Source of the DNA: Toxorhynchites rutilus septentrionalis
Lineage: Eukaryota > Arthropoda > Insecta > Diptera > Culicidae
NCBI RefSeq assembly: GCF_029784135.1
Contig: NC_073746.1
Span: forward strand, 248,257,307-248,321,306
DNA length: 64,000 nt
Direction: 5' to 3'
In this document: piece after piece, positions 24,559-34,251 of the stretch
Layout of the letters: every line of letters begins with the position of its first letter
Position numbering within the stretch: position 1 is the stretch's first letter
Made by a program: the position numbers and the translations under genes
The notes under the pieces: model-generated
What the model saw: only the letters and a program-made list of their open reading frames with translations
Database searches by the model: none
What the model was told of the DNA's origin: nothing

Positions 24559-26001
24559 ATGGAAACTTGCTGTCGAATATGTTTGGAGTCTCATAAAACG
24601 CTTCTATCGCTACAAACAGAGATTGAGTTTGAGGGTAACAGTATGATTTGTTCAGAGATGTACTACAAATTTACTGGTTTGCAGGTTGGTGTGATTTTAG
24701 TGAATATAACTGAATATCAAAAAGTTCTCATATTCTAACGCAATACTTTTCATCCCATTTCTAGGATTCATCAATCACTAACAGCAATGTTTCTAAGAAA
24801 ATTTGTATTGCCTGTTTTACCGAGCTAAACAGCAGTTTCAAATTTCAACAAAAAGCGATTGAATCGTTCAAATCACTTTCACAGTTGAGCATTACAAGAA
24901 CATTCGATGACAACTCATTTTCGAGTTTACGGAAAAATGTTGGTGATAAATTAGAAAGCCATGTTGGGGTCGAAAACGAGTTACCTGAATCGACAGTTAC
25001 GTGTGATAAAGATAATTCCAACATAAAGGCAGATGATGTCTATGTTGAGGAATATCTGGACGAGGAGTGCACTTTCGACGATGAAAAACTTGTTTCCACG
25101 GACAATTGTATCAGTAGCCCTCAAATAAATAATGAAAATCAGATAGATCATGATGGGGTAAAAATGAAAGCAGATACGAAACATGGAGGAGATGATGAAA
25201 CAGAGTCAGATAAAAACGACCAAGGATATAATTGTGAATACTGCTCGAGAAAATTGAATTCACAATCAGAGTTGGAAAGTCATTTTGTGTCTGAGCATTG
25301 TCAGCAATTGAGCGAAGATGAATTCGTTTGTACTACGTGTGATAAGCGATTCAAAACCAGGAAAACTCTCAGACAGCATTGTCGAATTCATTATGATTCG
25401 AGGCGATTTCGTTGTAGTTTCTGTTCGAAAACATTCAACTATGGGCACCATCTGAGGATACACTCAACAACTCACACTATGGACAAACCCTTTTCTTGTG
25501 AATTTTGTGGTAAACAATTTGCTTCTAAAGATCGACTGAAAAATCATGAGTTGCAGCATAAAGATGAGCGCAAGTATAACTGTGAAGCATGCGACAGTCT
25601 GTTCAGGAGTAAGAAAGCATTGAAAATGCATGCTATCCTGAAACATGATGCTGTCGTAAATAGGTTTGACTCCATACAGTGTGACAAATGCAGCAAGACT
25701 TTGTTCTCAAAATCCGCGGCGACTGCCCATTTCAAGAGGCCCTGTGGAAAGGATAAGATCGCAGAAGACAAAAACGACAATCGACAATGGAAACAAAAGC
25801 ACATCTGTGATATATGCGGAATGTTTTTCCGACAGAGTATTATGCTCAAAAGGCATTCCAAGACGTATGTCATGTCGTATGATATTGTTTCGTTGGAGTT
25901 GTCATACTTTTCTTTGTTTTAGGCATAAAGGCCCGAAGACTTCGTCCTGTATTGACACGGTCGCATATGGAGTAGCAGTGTTAGCAAGAATCAAAAGCTA
26001 A
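24559..26001 (+). CDS. ZAD and C2H2 zinc-finger transcription factor, three exons
   Basis: Probable DNA-binding nuclear regulator of the insect-expanded ZAD class. Exons 24559-24684, 24765-25864 and 25923-26001 join in phase (0, then 2) to 434 aa. The ZAD zinc site is split between exons: CCRICLE at residues 4-10 and CIACFTEL at about residues 56-63. An acidic linker (about 90-195) follows. Seven fingers then run from about residue 199: CEYC, CTTC, CSFC, CEFC, CEAC, CDKC (a C2HC variant ending HFKRPC) and CDIC. The last finger's second His (residue 410) is supplied only by exon 3, which strongly supports that splice; unspliced reading ends in YVMS. An upstream in-frame ATG at 24511 would add 16 residues; 24559 is chosen because ZAD proteins start just before the first Cys pair and its context (AACAATGG) is good. 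Orthology to a named gene is not claimed. Confidence 0.9.
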
Positions 26002-26235
26002 CACCTTCGAAAGAAAAGTTCGCAGTCATCTCGCACAAATCTCATTCAAAGACCAGATCTGGGATCCGCCTGAATTGGACGATGTTGGTCTCGATATGCG
26101 TTACCAGTGAAATTGAAGCACATAGATGGATGTTCGGACTTCAAAAGTTCGTCAGAGTTGGGTAAATGTGCCTGCGAAGCTGAGATAGATAAGTTTAGCC
26201 ACATGTTATTATTACCTAGTTGCTCTATCTATATA

Positions 26236-26241
26236 AATAAA
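26236..26241 (+). terminator. AATAAA polyadenylation signal of the zinc-finger gene
   Basis: First canonical AATAAA after the stop codon, about 235 nt downstream. Assignment is inferred from position. Confidence 0.6.
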
Positions 26242-26299
26242 CATTATTTGGTGTCCGTTCCTCCCGATGTAACTCAAGAACGAAGCAAAGGATTTAACA

Positions 26300-27190
26300 G
26301 TCAGTATCAGGATTGATGCGTCTTAGTTTGCGTCAGGTTCATATGCCAAAAAAGACATGATGACTGTTCCATAGAAACCACATTAGACGATCATCCTAGA
26401 AGCCCATGAATAATCAAGCTGGTTGTCAGCATAATTTTCACTATTGAGTATTGTTCCAACCTCCGAAGAATATAGACATACTAACAAACAAGTCTTTCCA
26501 TTTGCTGGAGTCTGTAACAAAAACCATTCGGAAAGTTGGAAAAGTTGAAAGTCATTTTTTAGCAAATTTGCGGATAGTTGTCCTTTCTTTTCTCGGTCTA
26601 AGATCCTTTTCACGGTCCGCCAACGGCGATTGGAATGCCTTTTTGCGACATTTGCTCGTGGGCAAATCACAAATACGCTGTAACTTCGTCAACCTGCATC
26701 TGTCAAACTAAAAACAATAGGCTTTCTTTACTCGCAGCCTATTATGATATTTGAAACGGGAGTCTTATTTGTGCGATGGTGCAAACATTGGGTCCTATTA
26801 TAGAAATCGAATCGATAAGAATTTTACTCGTTAGCCCTATTTCACTATTATCGATAGCATCGACCGAATGAAAGCTATCGATGCAACTGTTATACTTTTT
26901 CGAGTTGTTTGGATTTTTTGTTGCTTATCTTCAGAGAATTATTATTGTTTTAGTTTGCATCCCTAATATCTTGCTTTGGGAAACATTTAGGAAACGCTTA
27001 AATATAGGTAATTTGCAACACATGAAGTTCGAGTTAGGGAAGAATTTATCTCGAGTTACAAAATACGAAATTTTGCTCAGTGTGATAGTGATAGTGACGT
27101 GAGATTTATTCAGTTTATCATTTTATTCTGGAAGCCACCTTACTTAAGAGCTCCTATTTGACTCCCGAGTCGATATCAAATGAAGACACG
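26300..27190. other. Intergenic sequence, one unexplained minus-strand open frame
   Basis: A 95-codon frame on the minus strand (26670-26383) has a basic start (SNRRWRTVKRILDREKKGQL) but no recognised family and no splice partner I could find. Around 26820-26885 ATCGATAGC/GCTATCGAT inverted motifs occur. Nothing else is supported. Confidence 0.35.
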
Positions 27191-27876
27191 ACATTAAGGG
27201 CCCTATTCCAGAAAACGAGACGAGCAGACGAGCGCTCGTCTCGTTTGTTTTCATATTCCAGAAGCCGAGCTCGACTAAAAACAGACGAGTAGCTCGTCTG
27301 GTTCGACGACCGTTTGGCCGCGATTGTCAATGAATCAGTCGAATCGTCTAGTTTGTTTGATGTGTTTGTTCACCTTGTTGATTGAAAGCATCGGTATTCT
27401 TCTGCTCTGCCTATATCTTCAAAAATTGTTTCACGGCTAAACTAGTATTGCATAAGCAATGTATGTTTTCAACTGCAACCATCAAATTCAATTCAGTAAT
27501 TGTAAGATTTTACAGATTCTCAAATGGGCCTCTTCCAAACAACACAACCAAATGTAAACATTGAACTCATATCCAGGGTTGCTAGATGACTGTTCTGAAC
27601 AAAGTGTGTGTCACATCAAATTGCATCACGGAAAAAACGCTGTAGTAATTTAATTTTTAGGAATTCTATCTTCAGCTTTAGCTTATAATCAGATAAGAGT
27701 GTATAGATCACGTTGGCCATGCTTCACTGTCAATTTTTCGTAAATTTGGAAAAATGTCGTCGAACGAAAAAGAGCGTCGTAAATTAATCCTGCGCACTCA
27801 TTTCGAGAATCCGGAGTTGTCACATCGGGACATCGGTAAGATGCTGGGAATCGTCCAATCCACGGTCAGCAGAGTA

Positions 27877-29172
27877 AAGGGTGTGTCACATCAAATTGCA
27901 TCACGGAAAAAACGCTGTAAAAATTTAATTTTTAGGAATTATATCTTCAGCTTTCGCTTATAATCAGATAAGAGTGTATAGATCACGTTGGCCATGCTTC
28001 ACTGTCAATTTTTCGTAAATTTGGAAAAATGTCGAACGAAAAAGATCGTTGTGAACTAATCCTGTGCACTCATTTCGAGAATCCGGAGTTGTCACATCGG
28101 GACATCGGTAAGATGCTGGGAATCGTCCAATCCACGGTCAGCAGAGTACTAAAACGATACTTCGAGAACCTTACCATCGACCGGAAGGTGAAGAACGGCA
28201 AAAAAGGATGCTCCGTTAGTGAAAAAGATCACAAGCGCGTAGTTAAGCAGTTTAGACGCGATCCGAGAAGTTCGGTCCGGGATGTCGCCAATAAGCTGAA
28301 TTTGTCAAGTTCATTCGTCCAGCGGACCAAGCAGCGGGAGGGCCTGCGTACATACAAGGTTCAGAAGGCTCCTCACCGCGACGAAAGGCAAAACATGGTG
28401 GGGAAGACGCGAGCCCGGAAGCTGTACACCGAAATGCTGACGAAGCCGCATTGCCTGGTAATGGACGACGAAACCTACGTCAAAGCGGACTTTCGTCAGC
28501 TGCCGGGCCTGTTGTTCTTCTCCGCAGAGGACAAATTCAGCGTTCCGGAGAAGATTCGCAAGCAGAAACTATCCAAGTTTGCCAAAAAGTACATGGTGTG
28601 GCAAGCGATCTGCTCTTGCGGAAAGCGGAGCGCCCCCTTCGTGATGACCGGCACGGTAAACGGGCAGGTTTACCTTAAGGAGTGCCTACAGAAGCGCTTA
28701 CTACCACTATTGAAGCAGCACGAGGGCCCGACCATCTTCTGGCCGGATCTCGCTTCGTGCCGCTATTCAAAGGACGTGTTGGAGTGGTACGAAGCCAACG
28801 GGGTCACCTTCGTGCCAAAGGAAATGAACCCGCCCAACGCGCCGGAGCTTCGCCAAATAGAGAAATATTGGGCGATTATGAAGCAGGCCCTCCGGAAGAA
28901 CCCAAAAGTTGTCAAATCGGAGGCGGACTTCAAGAGAAAATGGATTTCTATTCAAAAAAAAACTACAACCTGACGTTGTACAGAACCTTATGGACGGGGT
29001 AAAGAGGAAGGTGCGAGCATACGGGCTTGGGCTCGAAGTATGAATAAAAAGAAAATGCCAAAAGTTGTTTAATAGTTTTTATTTTACTGTCTAAAATTTT
29101 CAAAAGGATCGGTCTACTGGGCGAATTACTACAGCGTTTTTTCCGTGATGCAATTTGATGTCACACACCCTT
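27877..29172 (+). mobile_element. ITmD37E copy B (1296 bp), complete with TIRs and TA duplication
   Basis: TIRs AAGGGTGTGTCACATC (left) and AAGGGTGTGTGACATC (right, inverted) extend to about 42 bp through CACGGAAAAAACGCTGTA. TA duplication lies at 27875-27876 and 29173-29174. It sits inside copy A of its own family, within the codons that follow STVSRV. The uninterrupted sequence with a single TA is preserved in copy C (about 43860), which confirms the insertion point. Confidence 0.93.
28029..28973 (+). CDS. DD37E transposase of ITmD37E copy B
   Basis: Cut-and-paste transposase, 314 aa. N-terminal paired-type helix-turn-helix (about residues 1-110; LSHRDIGKMLGIVQSTVSRV and SVRDVANKLNLSSSFVQRTK). 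Catalytic first Asp in CLVMDDETYV, second in FWPDLASC, and the Glu in RQIEKYW; 37 residues lie between the second Asp and the Glu, which defines DD37E. The end is altered: a run of nine A's after TTCTATTC puts the frame into QKKTTT-stop, while eight A's (copy A) continues as KKLQPDVVQNLMDGV and about 20 more residues. So this copy lacks about 25 C-terminal residues. Variants such as CRYSK for CHYSK and RQIEK for RPIEK are further private changes. Confidence 0.85.
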   Translation: MSNEKDRCELILCTHFENPELSHRDIGKMLGIVQSTVSRVLKRYFENLTIDRKVKNGKKGCSVSEKDHKRVVKQFRRDPRSSVRDVANKLNLSSSFVQRTKQREGLRTYKVQKAPHRDERQNMVGKTRARKLYTEMLTKPHCLVMDDETYVKADFRQLPGLLFFSAEDKFSVPEKIRKQKLSKFAKKYMVWQAICSCGKRSAPFVMTGTVNGQVYLKECLQKRLLPLLKQHEGPTIFWPDLASCRYSKDVLEWYEANGVTFVPKEMNPPNAPELRQIEKYWAIMKQALRKNPKVVKSEADFKRKWISIQKKTTT

Positions 29173-30022
29173 TACTAAAACGATACTTCGAGAACCTAAC
29201 CATCGACCGGAAGGTGTAAAACGGCAAAAATGTATGCTCCGTCAGTGAAAAAGATCACAAGCGCGTAGTTAAGCGGTTTAGACGTGATCCGAGAAGTTCG
29301 GTCCGGGATGTCGCCAATAAGCTGAATTTGTCAAGTTCATTCGTCCAGCGGACCAAGCAGCGGGAGGGCCTGCGTACATACAAGGTTCAGAAGGCTCCTA
29401 ACCGCGACGAAAGGCAAAACATGGTGGGGAAGACGCGAGCCCGGAAGCTGTACACCGAAATTCTGACGAAGCCGCATTGCCTGGTAATGGACGACGAAAC
29501 CTACGTCAAAGCGGACTTTCGTCAGCTGCCGGGCCTGTTGTTCTTCTCCGCAGAGCACAAATTCAGCGTTCCGGAGGAGATTCGCAAGCAGAAACTATCC
29601 AAGTTTGCCAAAAAGTACATGGTGTGGCAAGCGATCTGCTCTTGCGGAAAGCGGAGCGCCCCCTTCGTGATGACCGGCACGGTAAACGGGCAGGTTTACC
29701 TTAAGGAGTGCCTACAGAAGCGCTTACTACCACTATTGAAGCAGCACGAGGGCCCGACCATCTTCTGGCCGGATCTCGCTTCGTGCCACTATTCAAAGGA
29801 CGTGTTGGAGTGGTACGAAGCCAACGGGGTCACCTTCGTGCCAAAGGAAATGAACCCGCCCAACGCGCCGGAGCTTCGCCCAATAGAGAAATATTGGGCG
29901 ATTATGAAGCAGGCCCTCCGGAAGAACCCAAAAGTTGTCAAATCGGAGGCGGACTTCAAGAGAAAATGGATTTCTGTTCAAAAAAAACTACAACCTGACG
30001 TTGTACAGAACCTTATGGACAG

Positions 30023-30455
30023 TGTTGCAAACCAATGACAGACATATGATCCACAAACAATGGTTGCAACAAACCGCCATCTGAAAAGGCCTTTTCGGAA
30101 TCAAACTATTGGACCTCGATATCACACAAACCTTGCGCTCGATAATTGTTGTACGCAACTAAAGGATTTATGTTGTATAGAACAAAAACTTTGAATTTAT
30201 TGTTCAAATTGATTTAAAGGCGCTCTTACACTGAAGATCCTTTCATTTCCATATTGAAGTAAAGAGAAGAAAGATGCAGTTTTAAGAATAAATATTCAAA
30301 GTGTAAATTATAGTGAATAATAGGAACACTAAACGTAGGAAAAATTTTATTCCATGTTATTGAATTATGTTAAACTTCTAGGGATTTTTTAACCTACCAC
30401 CGAATAAAGAATAAAGGTTCAAAAAATTGGAAAAGTTCCTGTTGCTCACGCAACA
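30023..30455 (+). repeat. 5' LTR of the BEL element (433 bp, shortened)
   Basis: Matches the 3' LTR but lacks 251 bp after CAAATTGA, a 9-bp GGTTGCAAC duplicate unit, and two short stretches (3 and 11 bp). AATAAA at 30403-30408 is the probable poly(A) signal of the R region. Confidence 0.92.
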
Positions 30456-30500
30456 TTTAAAAAAATCCGTTTACGCGATCGTAAACTATTTCCGTTGAAC

Positions 30501-31835
30501 ATGTCCAACAGAGGCGAGCCAATTATTCCCGTGGAGAAGAGTTGTTCAATTTGTAAATCCCCTGATAACAGTCGGATGGTGGCATGTGATGAGTGTGGGC
30601 TGTGGTTTCATTTCGAGTGTGTGAACGTTAATCAGAGCATCCAGGACCGTGATTGGAGTTGTGACAAGTGTACAGCACCCAGAGCTCAAATCCCAGTCGG
30701 AGCTTCTACGCCAATCGCCGGTGTTTCCGCTGCCACACAAATGCAACAAACCGAATGTAATAATCAGCTTGTGAAGCAAATTGAATCGTTACACTTGAGA
30801 TTGAATGAACAACAACGAGCGTTTGAAAAAGTACTGCAACAGAGAAATAATCTTGAAATTGAATTGAATGCGAAGGTTGAACAGATGCAGAATAATGTTG
30901 GGCAACGTAACGCTAGATTAACAGGTGCAATTCCTAAAGCCTGTTCAACTATGGTGCCTGACCAATCCGAAAAATTACTCGAGCAAGAACTAAAGCTTCT
31001 AGAAGAGAAGCAATCGTTAGAGAAAAGACACATCGAAGAGCGTATGGCGCTGTTACAGCGTAGGCGTGAAGGAGCAGCAATTCCAACAGCGGAAGCAAGT
31101 AGGCCTCCCCCGAATGTGGCAGAATTCAGAACAATGCAGAATTGGAACGAAATGGACTCTAACAACTTTTTACTAACTAGTTCAGGTATCGAGCTTAGCC
31201 GAAGTCAGTTAGCGGCACGCCAGGCCGTAGCAAGAGATTTACCTACTTTTTCCGGAAATCCAGAAGAATGGCCACTTTTCATCGCAAGTTTTGAAAGTTC
31301 AACAAGAATGTGTGGCTATAGTGATGAAGAGAATTTGCTTCGTCTTCAGCGCTGCTTACGTGGAAAAGCTCTTGATGCAGTACGATACCGACTACTTCAC
31401 CCGTCTGGCCTAGCAGGCGTGATTGTTACTCTGCGTACATTATTTGGTAGACCTGAAATAATAGTTCATTCACTAGTTGAGAAGATTCGGGAAATGCCGC
31501 CGCCCAAAGCAGAGAAATTGAACACACTTATCGAATTTGGTGTGGCTGTTCAAAACGTTTGTGCCACCATAAAAGCATGCGGCCTCGATGAATATTTATG
31601 TAATATAGCCCTGCTTCAGGAACTTGTAGACAGATTACCCCCGTCTATAAAATTGAATTGGGCAATGCACCGATTAACGCAGACTTCTATTACATTATCA
31701 TGCTTCGGAGATTGGCTGGGGAAATTAGTTGAAGCAGCTTGTACTGTAACAGTGACGCCAACATACTGTCCCTCAAATACAGAACGCCGTGTACGGAAAG
31801 ATAGTAATTTTTTAACGTGCATTCCGAGGGCATAA
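30501..31835 (+). CDS. BEL Gag-like protein with N-terminal PHD finger
   Basis: About 444 aa from the ATG at 30501. Residues 15-57 form a C4HC3 PHD-type zinc finger (CSIC, CDEC, HFEC, CDKC), a fold known for reading histone tails. A coiled-coil region rich in Glu/Gln/Lys/Arg follows (about 90-200). Then the Pao/BEL gag core appears (DUF1759 type; LPTFSGNPEEWPLFIASFES, LQRCLRGKALDAV). The frame stops at 31835 while the next frame takes over at 31817, so gag and protease are no longer in one ORF, as they would be in an intact BEL. Confidence 0.85.
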   Translation: MSNRGEPIIPVEKSCSICKSPDNSRMVACDECGLWFHFECVNVNQSIQDRDWSCDKCTAPRAQIPVGASTPIAGVSAATQMQQTECNNQLVKQIESLHLRLNEQQRAFEKVLQQRNNLEIELNAKVEQMQNNVGQRNARLTGAIPKACSTMVPDQSEKLLEQELKLLEEKQSLEKRHIEERMALLQRRREGAAIPTAEASRPPPNVAEFRTMQNWNEMDSNNFLLTSSGIELSRSQLAARQAVARDLPTFSGNPEEWPLFIASFESSTRMCGYSDEENLLRLQRCLRGKALDAVRYRLLHPSGLAGVIVTLRTLFGRPEIIVHSLVEKIREMPPPKAEKLNTLIEFGVAVQNVCATIKACGLDEYLCNIALLQELVDRLPPSIKLNWAMHRLTQTSITLSCFGDWLGKLVEAACTVTVTPTYCPSNTERRVRKDSNFLTCIPRA

Positions 31836-32812
31836 ATAACACAACAGATTTCGAAGAGATGCAACCAAAATCACAACAGATTGACCCTAAAAAGTGTCCC
31901 GCGTGTATGGGGGCATGCGAAGCCCTCCAAAATTGTAGACGGTTTCAGGCAATGACTGTTACGAATCGATGGTTCATAATCAAAGAACATAGACTTTGTC
32001 GTAAATGTTTGCGGAGGCACTTTGGAGCGTGTGATGTAAAAACACCCTGTGGCAGAAATGATTGCACCTTTATGCACAACACTATGTTGCATGACGATGT
32101 TAGATACAGCCAAGCAGGCATAAATAGAAACATGATGTATCAAAACAATACCGAAAGCTGTAACACTCATATGGAATTTACAGGCAAGATTCTTTTTAAA
32201 TATATTCCCGTGATGGTTCACGGACGGAATAAATCAATAGAAACGTATGCATTTCTCGACGATGGTTCGTCATCAACGCTCATGGAGCATAGTCTGATGG
32301 ATGAATTACAACTCGAAGGCTCACCACATCCTTTGTGCCTCAACTGGACTGCAGGGCAACACCGATACGAAAAAGAATCGATGAAACTCTCCGTCAAAAT
32401 ATCTGGAGTGAATAATCAACGAGAATTTATGCTTTCTGAAGTTCACACTGTCAAAAGTCTATCGCTTCCATCGCAGTCTTTATTAATACGTGAATTAACA
32501 GATAAATACGATTACCTCAATGGCTTACCTATAAAGTCATATGAAAACGTTTGCCCTAGAATTCTTATTGGTATCAATAATTGCTATTTGGGGCATGCAA
32601 TCAATAGTCGAGAAGGTAACACAAATGAACCTGTTGCAGCAAAAACCCGACTTGGGTGGTGCATCTTTGGTCCATGTGCAATCGGCTGTGGATCGCTTAA
32701 TGCTCACTATACAGCATACCACGGAGTTCGAGTATGTATTTTTCCATTGATAGTCTCGGGATTTCCAAATACAACGATCCGATTCTATCAAAAGACAATG
32801 AACGAGCTCTAG
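31817..32812 (+). pseudogene. BEL zinc cluster and aspartic protease region
   Basis: The start carries a Cys/His cluster (CPACMGACEALQNC, then CRKCLRRHFGAC, CGRNDC). Then comes the Pao-type aspartic protease (DUF1758) with AFLDDGSSSTLM, where DDGSS is in place of the usual D(S/T)G core, and ARILIGIN-like RILIGINNCY near the flap. The frame ends early at 32812; the polymerase frame overlaps it from 32734, indicating a frameshift near 32740. Confidence 0.8.
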
Positions 32813-34251
32813 AATTACTCTCATCTCAAACACAATTGAAGGATTGTCGTTACGAGACAGGTCTTCTTTGGCGATATGACGATGCAAAACTACCAAATAA
32901 CAAATCAATGGCGTTGAAACGTCTGAACTGCCTGGAAAAAAGAATGAAGCGAGACAATGAATTAGCAGAAATAATGAAATCGAAAATAAAAGAATATGAA
33001 CAAAAGGGTTACATTCGTAAACTAGATCCGCATGAAATTAGGATAAATCACCCGCGAATCTGGTATTTGCCGATTTTCCCCGTAGTAAACCCGAACAAAC
33101 CGGGAAAAATACGAATCGTTTGGGACGCAGCTGCATCTTATAGAGGAGTTTCACTCAACTCATTACTATTAACCGGTCCCGACCAGCTTAACTCACTGCT
33201 GTCAGTACTGTACAAATTCAGAGAATTCCGTATCGTCCTAACAGGCGACATTCGAGAAATGTTCCACCAGGTTCTCATCAATGAAAACGATCAGCAAAGT
33301 CAACGGTTCCTCTGGAGAGACGGTGATGCAACTCGCAATCCAGATGAATATGTCATGAGAGTAATGACATTTGGAGCGACATGCTCACCTAGCTCCGCAC
33401 AATTTATAAAAAATTTAAATGCTGAGAGATTCCAACTCCGATATCCTAGAGCATCCGAATGTATCATAAAAGAACATTATGTTGATGATCTTTCTACCAG
33501 TGTTGAAACAGAAGAAGAAGCAGTCAGGCTAGCTCGTGAAGTACGATTTATACACTCTCAAGCTGGTTTTGAGATACGAAATTGGCTCTCCAACTCGAAT
33601 AAGGTGTTGACGACATTAGGAGACATGCATGTTGAAGAAAAGAACATGAATATTTGTACCGAAATGGCAACCGAAAAAATCCTCGGAATATATTGGTGCA
33701 CACGAAGTGATGTTTTCACCTTCCGACTTTCCGCAAGGCACGACATGGAACTACTCTCTGGATGCAGAATTCCCACAAAAAGAGAAGTTTTGAAAACTCT
33801 AATGACAATTTACGATCCCATCGGCCTTATAGCCAATTTCCTGATGTTTCTTAAAATACTTATGCAGGAAATATGGCGATCTGGGACCGGGTGGGATGAT
33901 AGTATATCACCAGTACTGTATGAGAAATGGAAAACCTGGCTGAGAATCCTGCCCATGGTCGAATCTGTTCGAGTGCCACGATGCTACCGTCAACTTACCA
34001 CAATTCAAAATACAAACATCCAGCTCCATATTTTCGTAGATGCAAGCGAGAATGGCATCTCAGCAGTGGCGTACTTTAGGTTCAAACAAAATGATATTGT
34101 AGAATGTGCGCTACATCTAATCGATGGTTCCGTGGTCCAGAATTTCTGTGGCTGCCCGAAAACGAATGGCCACAAGAAAAAAGAGACACAGAGACGACCA
34201 CAGAAGAGTTACGTTCGAGTGTTTTGCATCATACACTTCATGAGCCGTTGA
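32734..34251 (+). pseudogene. BEL reverse transcriptase with truncated RNase H
   Basis: Polymerase motifs are complete in sequence: RIVWDAAASYRGVSLN, LTGDIREMFHQVLI (first Asp), MTFGATCSPSSAQF, and KEHYVDDLSTS (YVDD). The connection domain KREVLKTLMTIYDPIGL and LHIFVDASENGISAVAYF (first RNase H Asp) follow. At about 34110 the protein jumps from VECAL straight into the region that precedes integrase, in a different frame. The remaining RNase H acidic residues are missing. Confidence 0.85.

Noticed and set aside
28767..28955. Minus-strand open frames in the ITmD37E copies, repeated at 29.8 and 44.5 kb
   Set aside because: They recur only because the transposase sequence recurs; antisense shadows without their own motifs.
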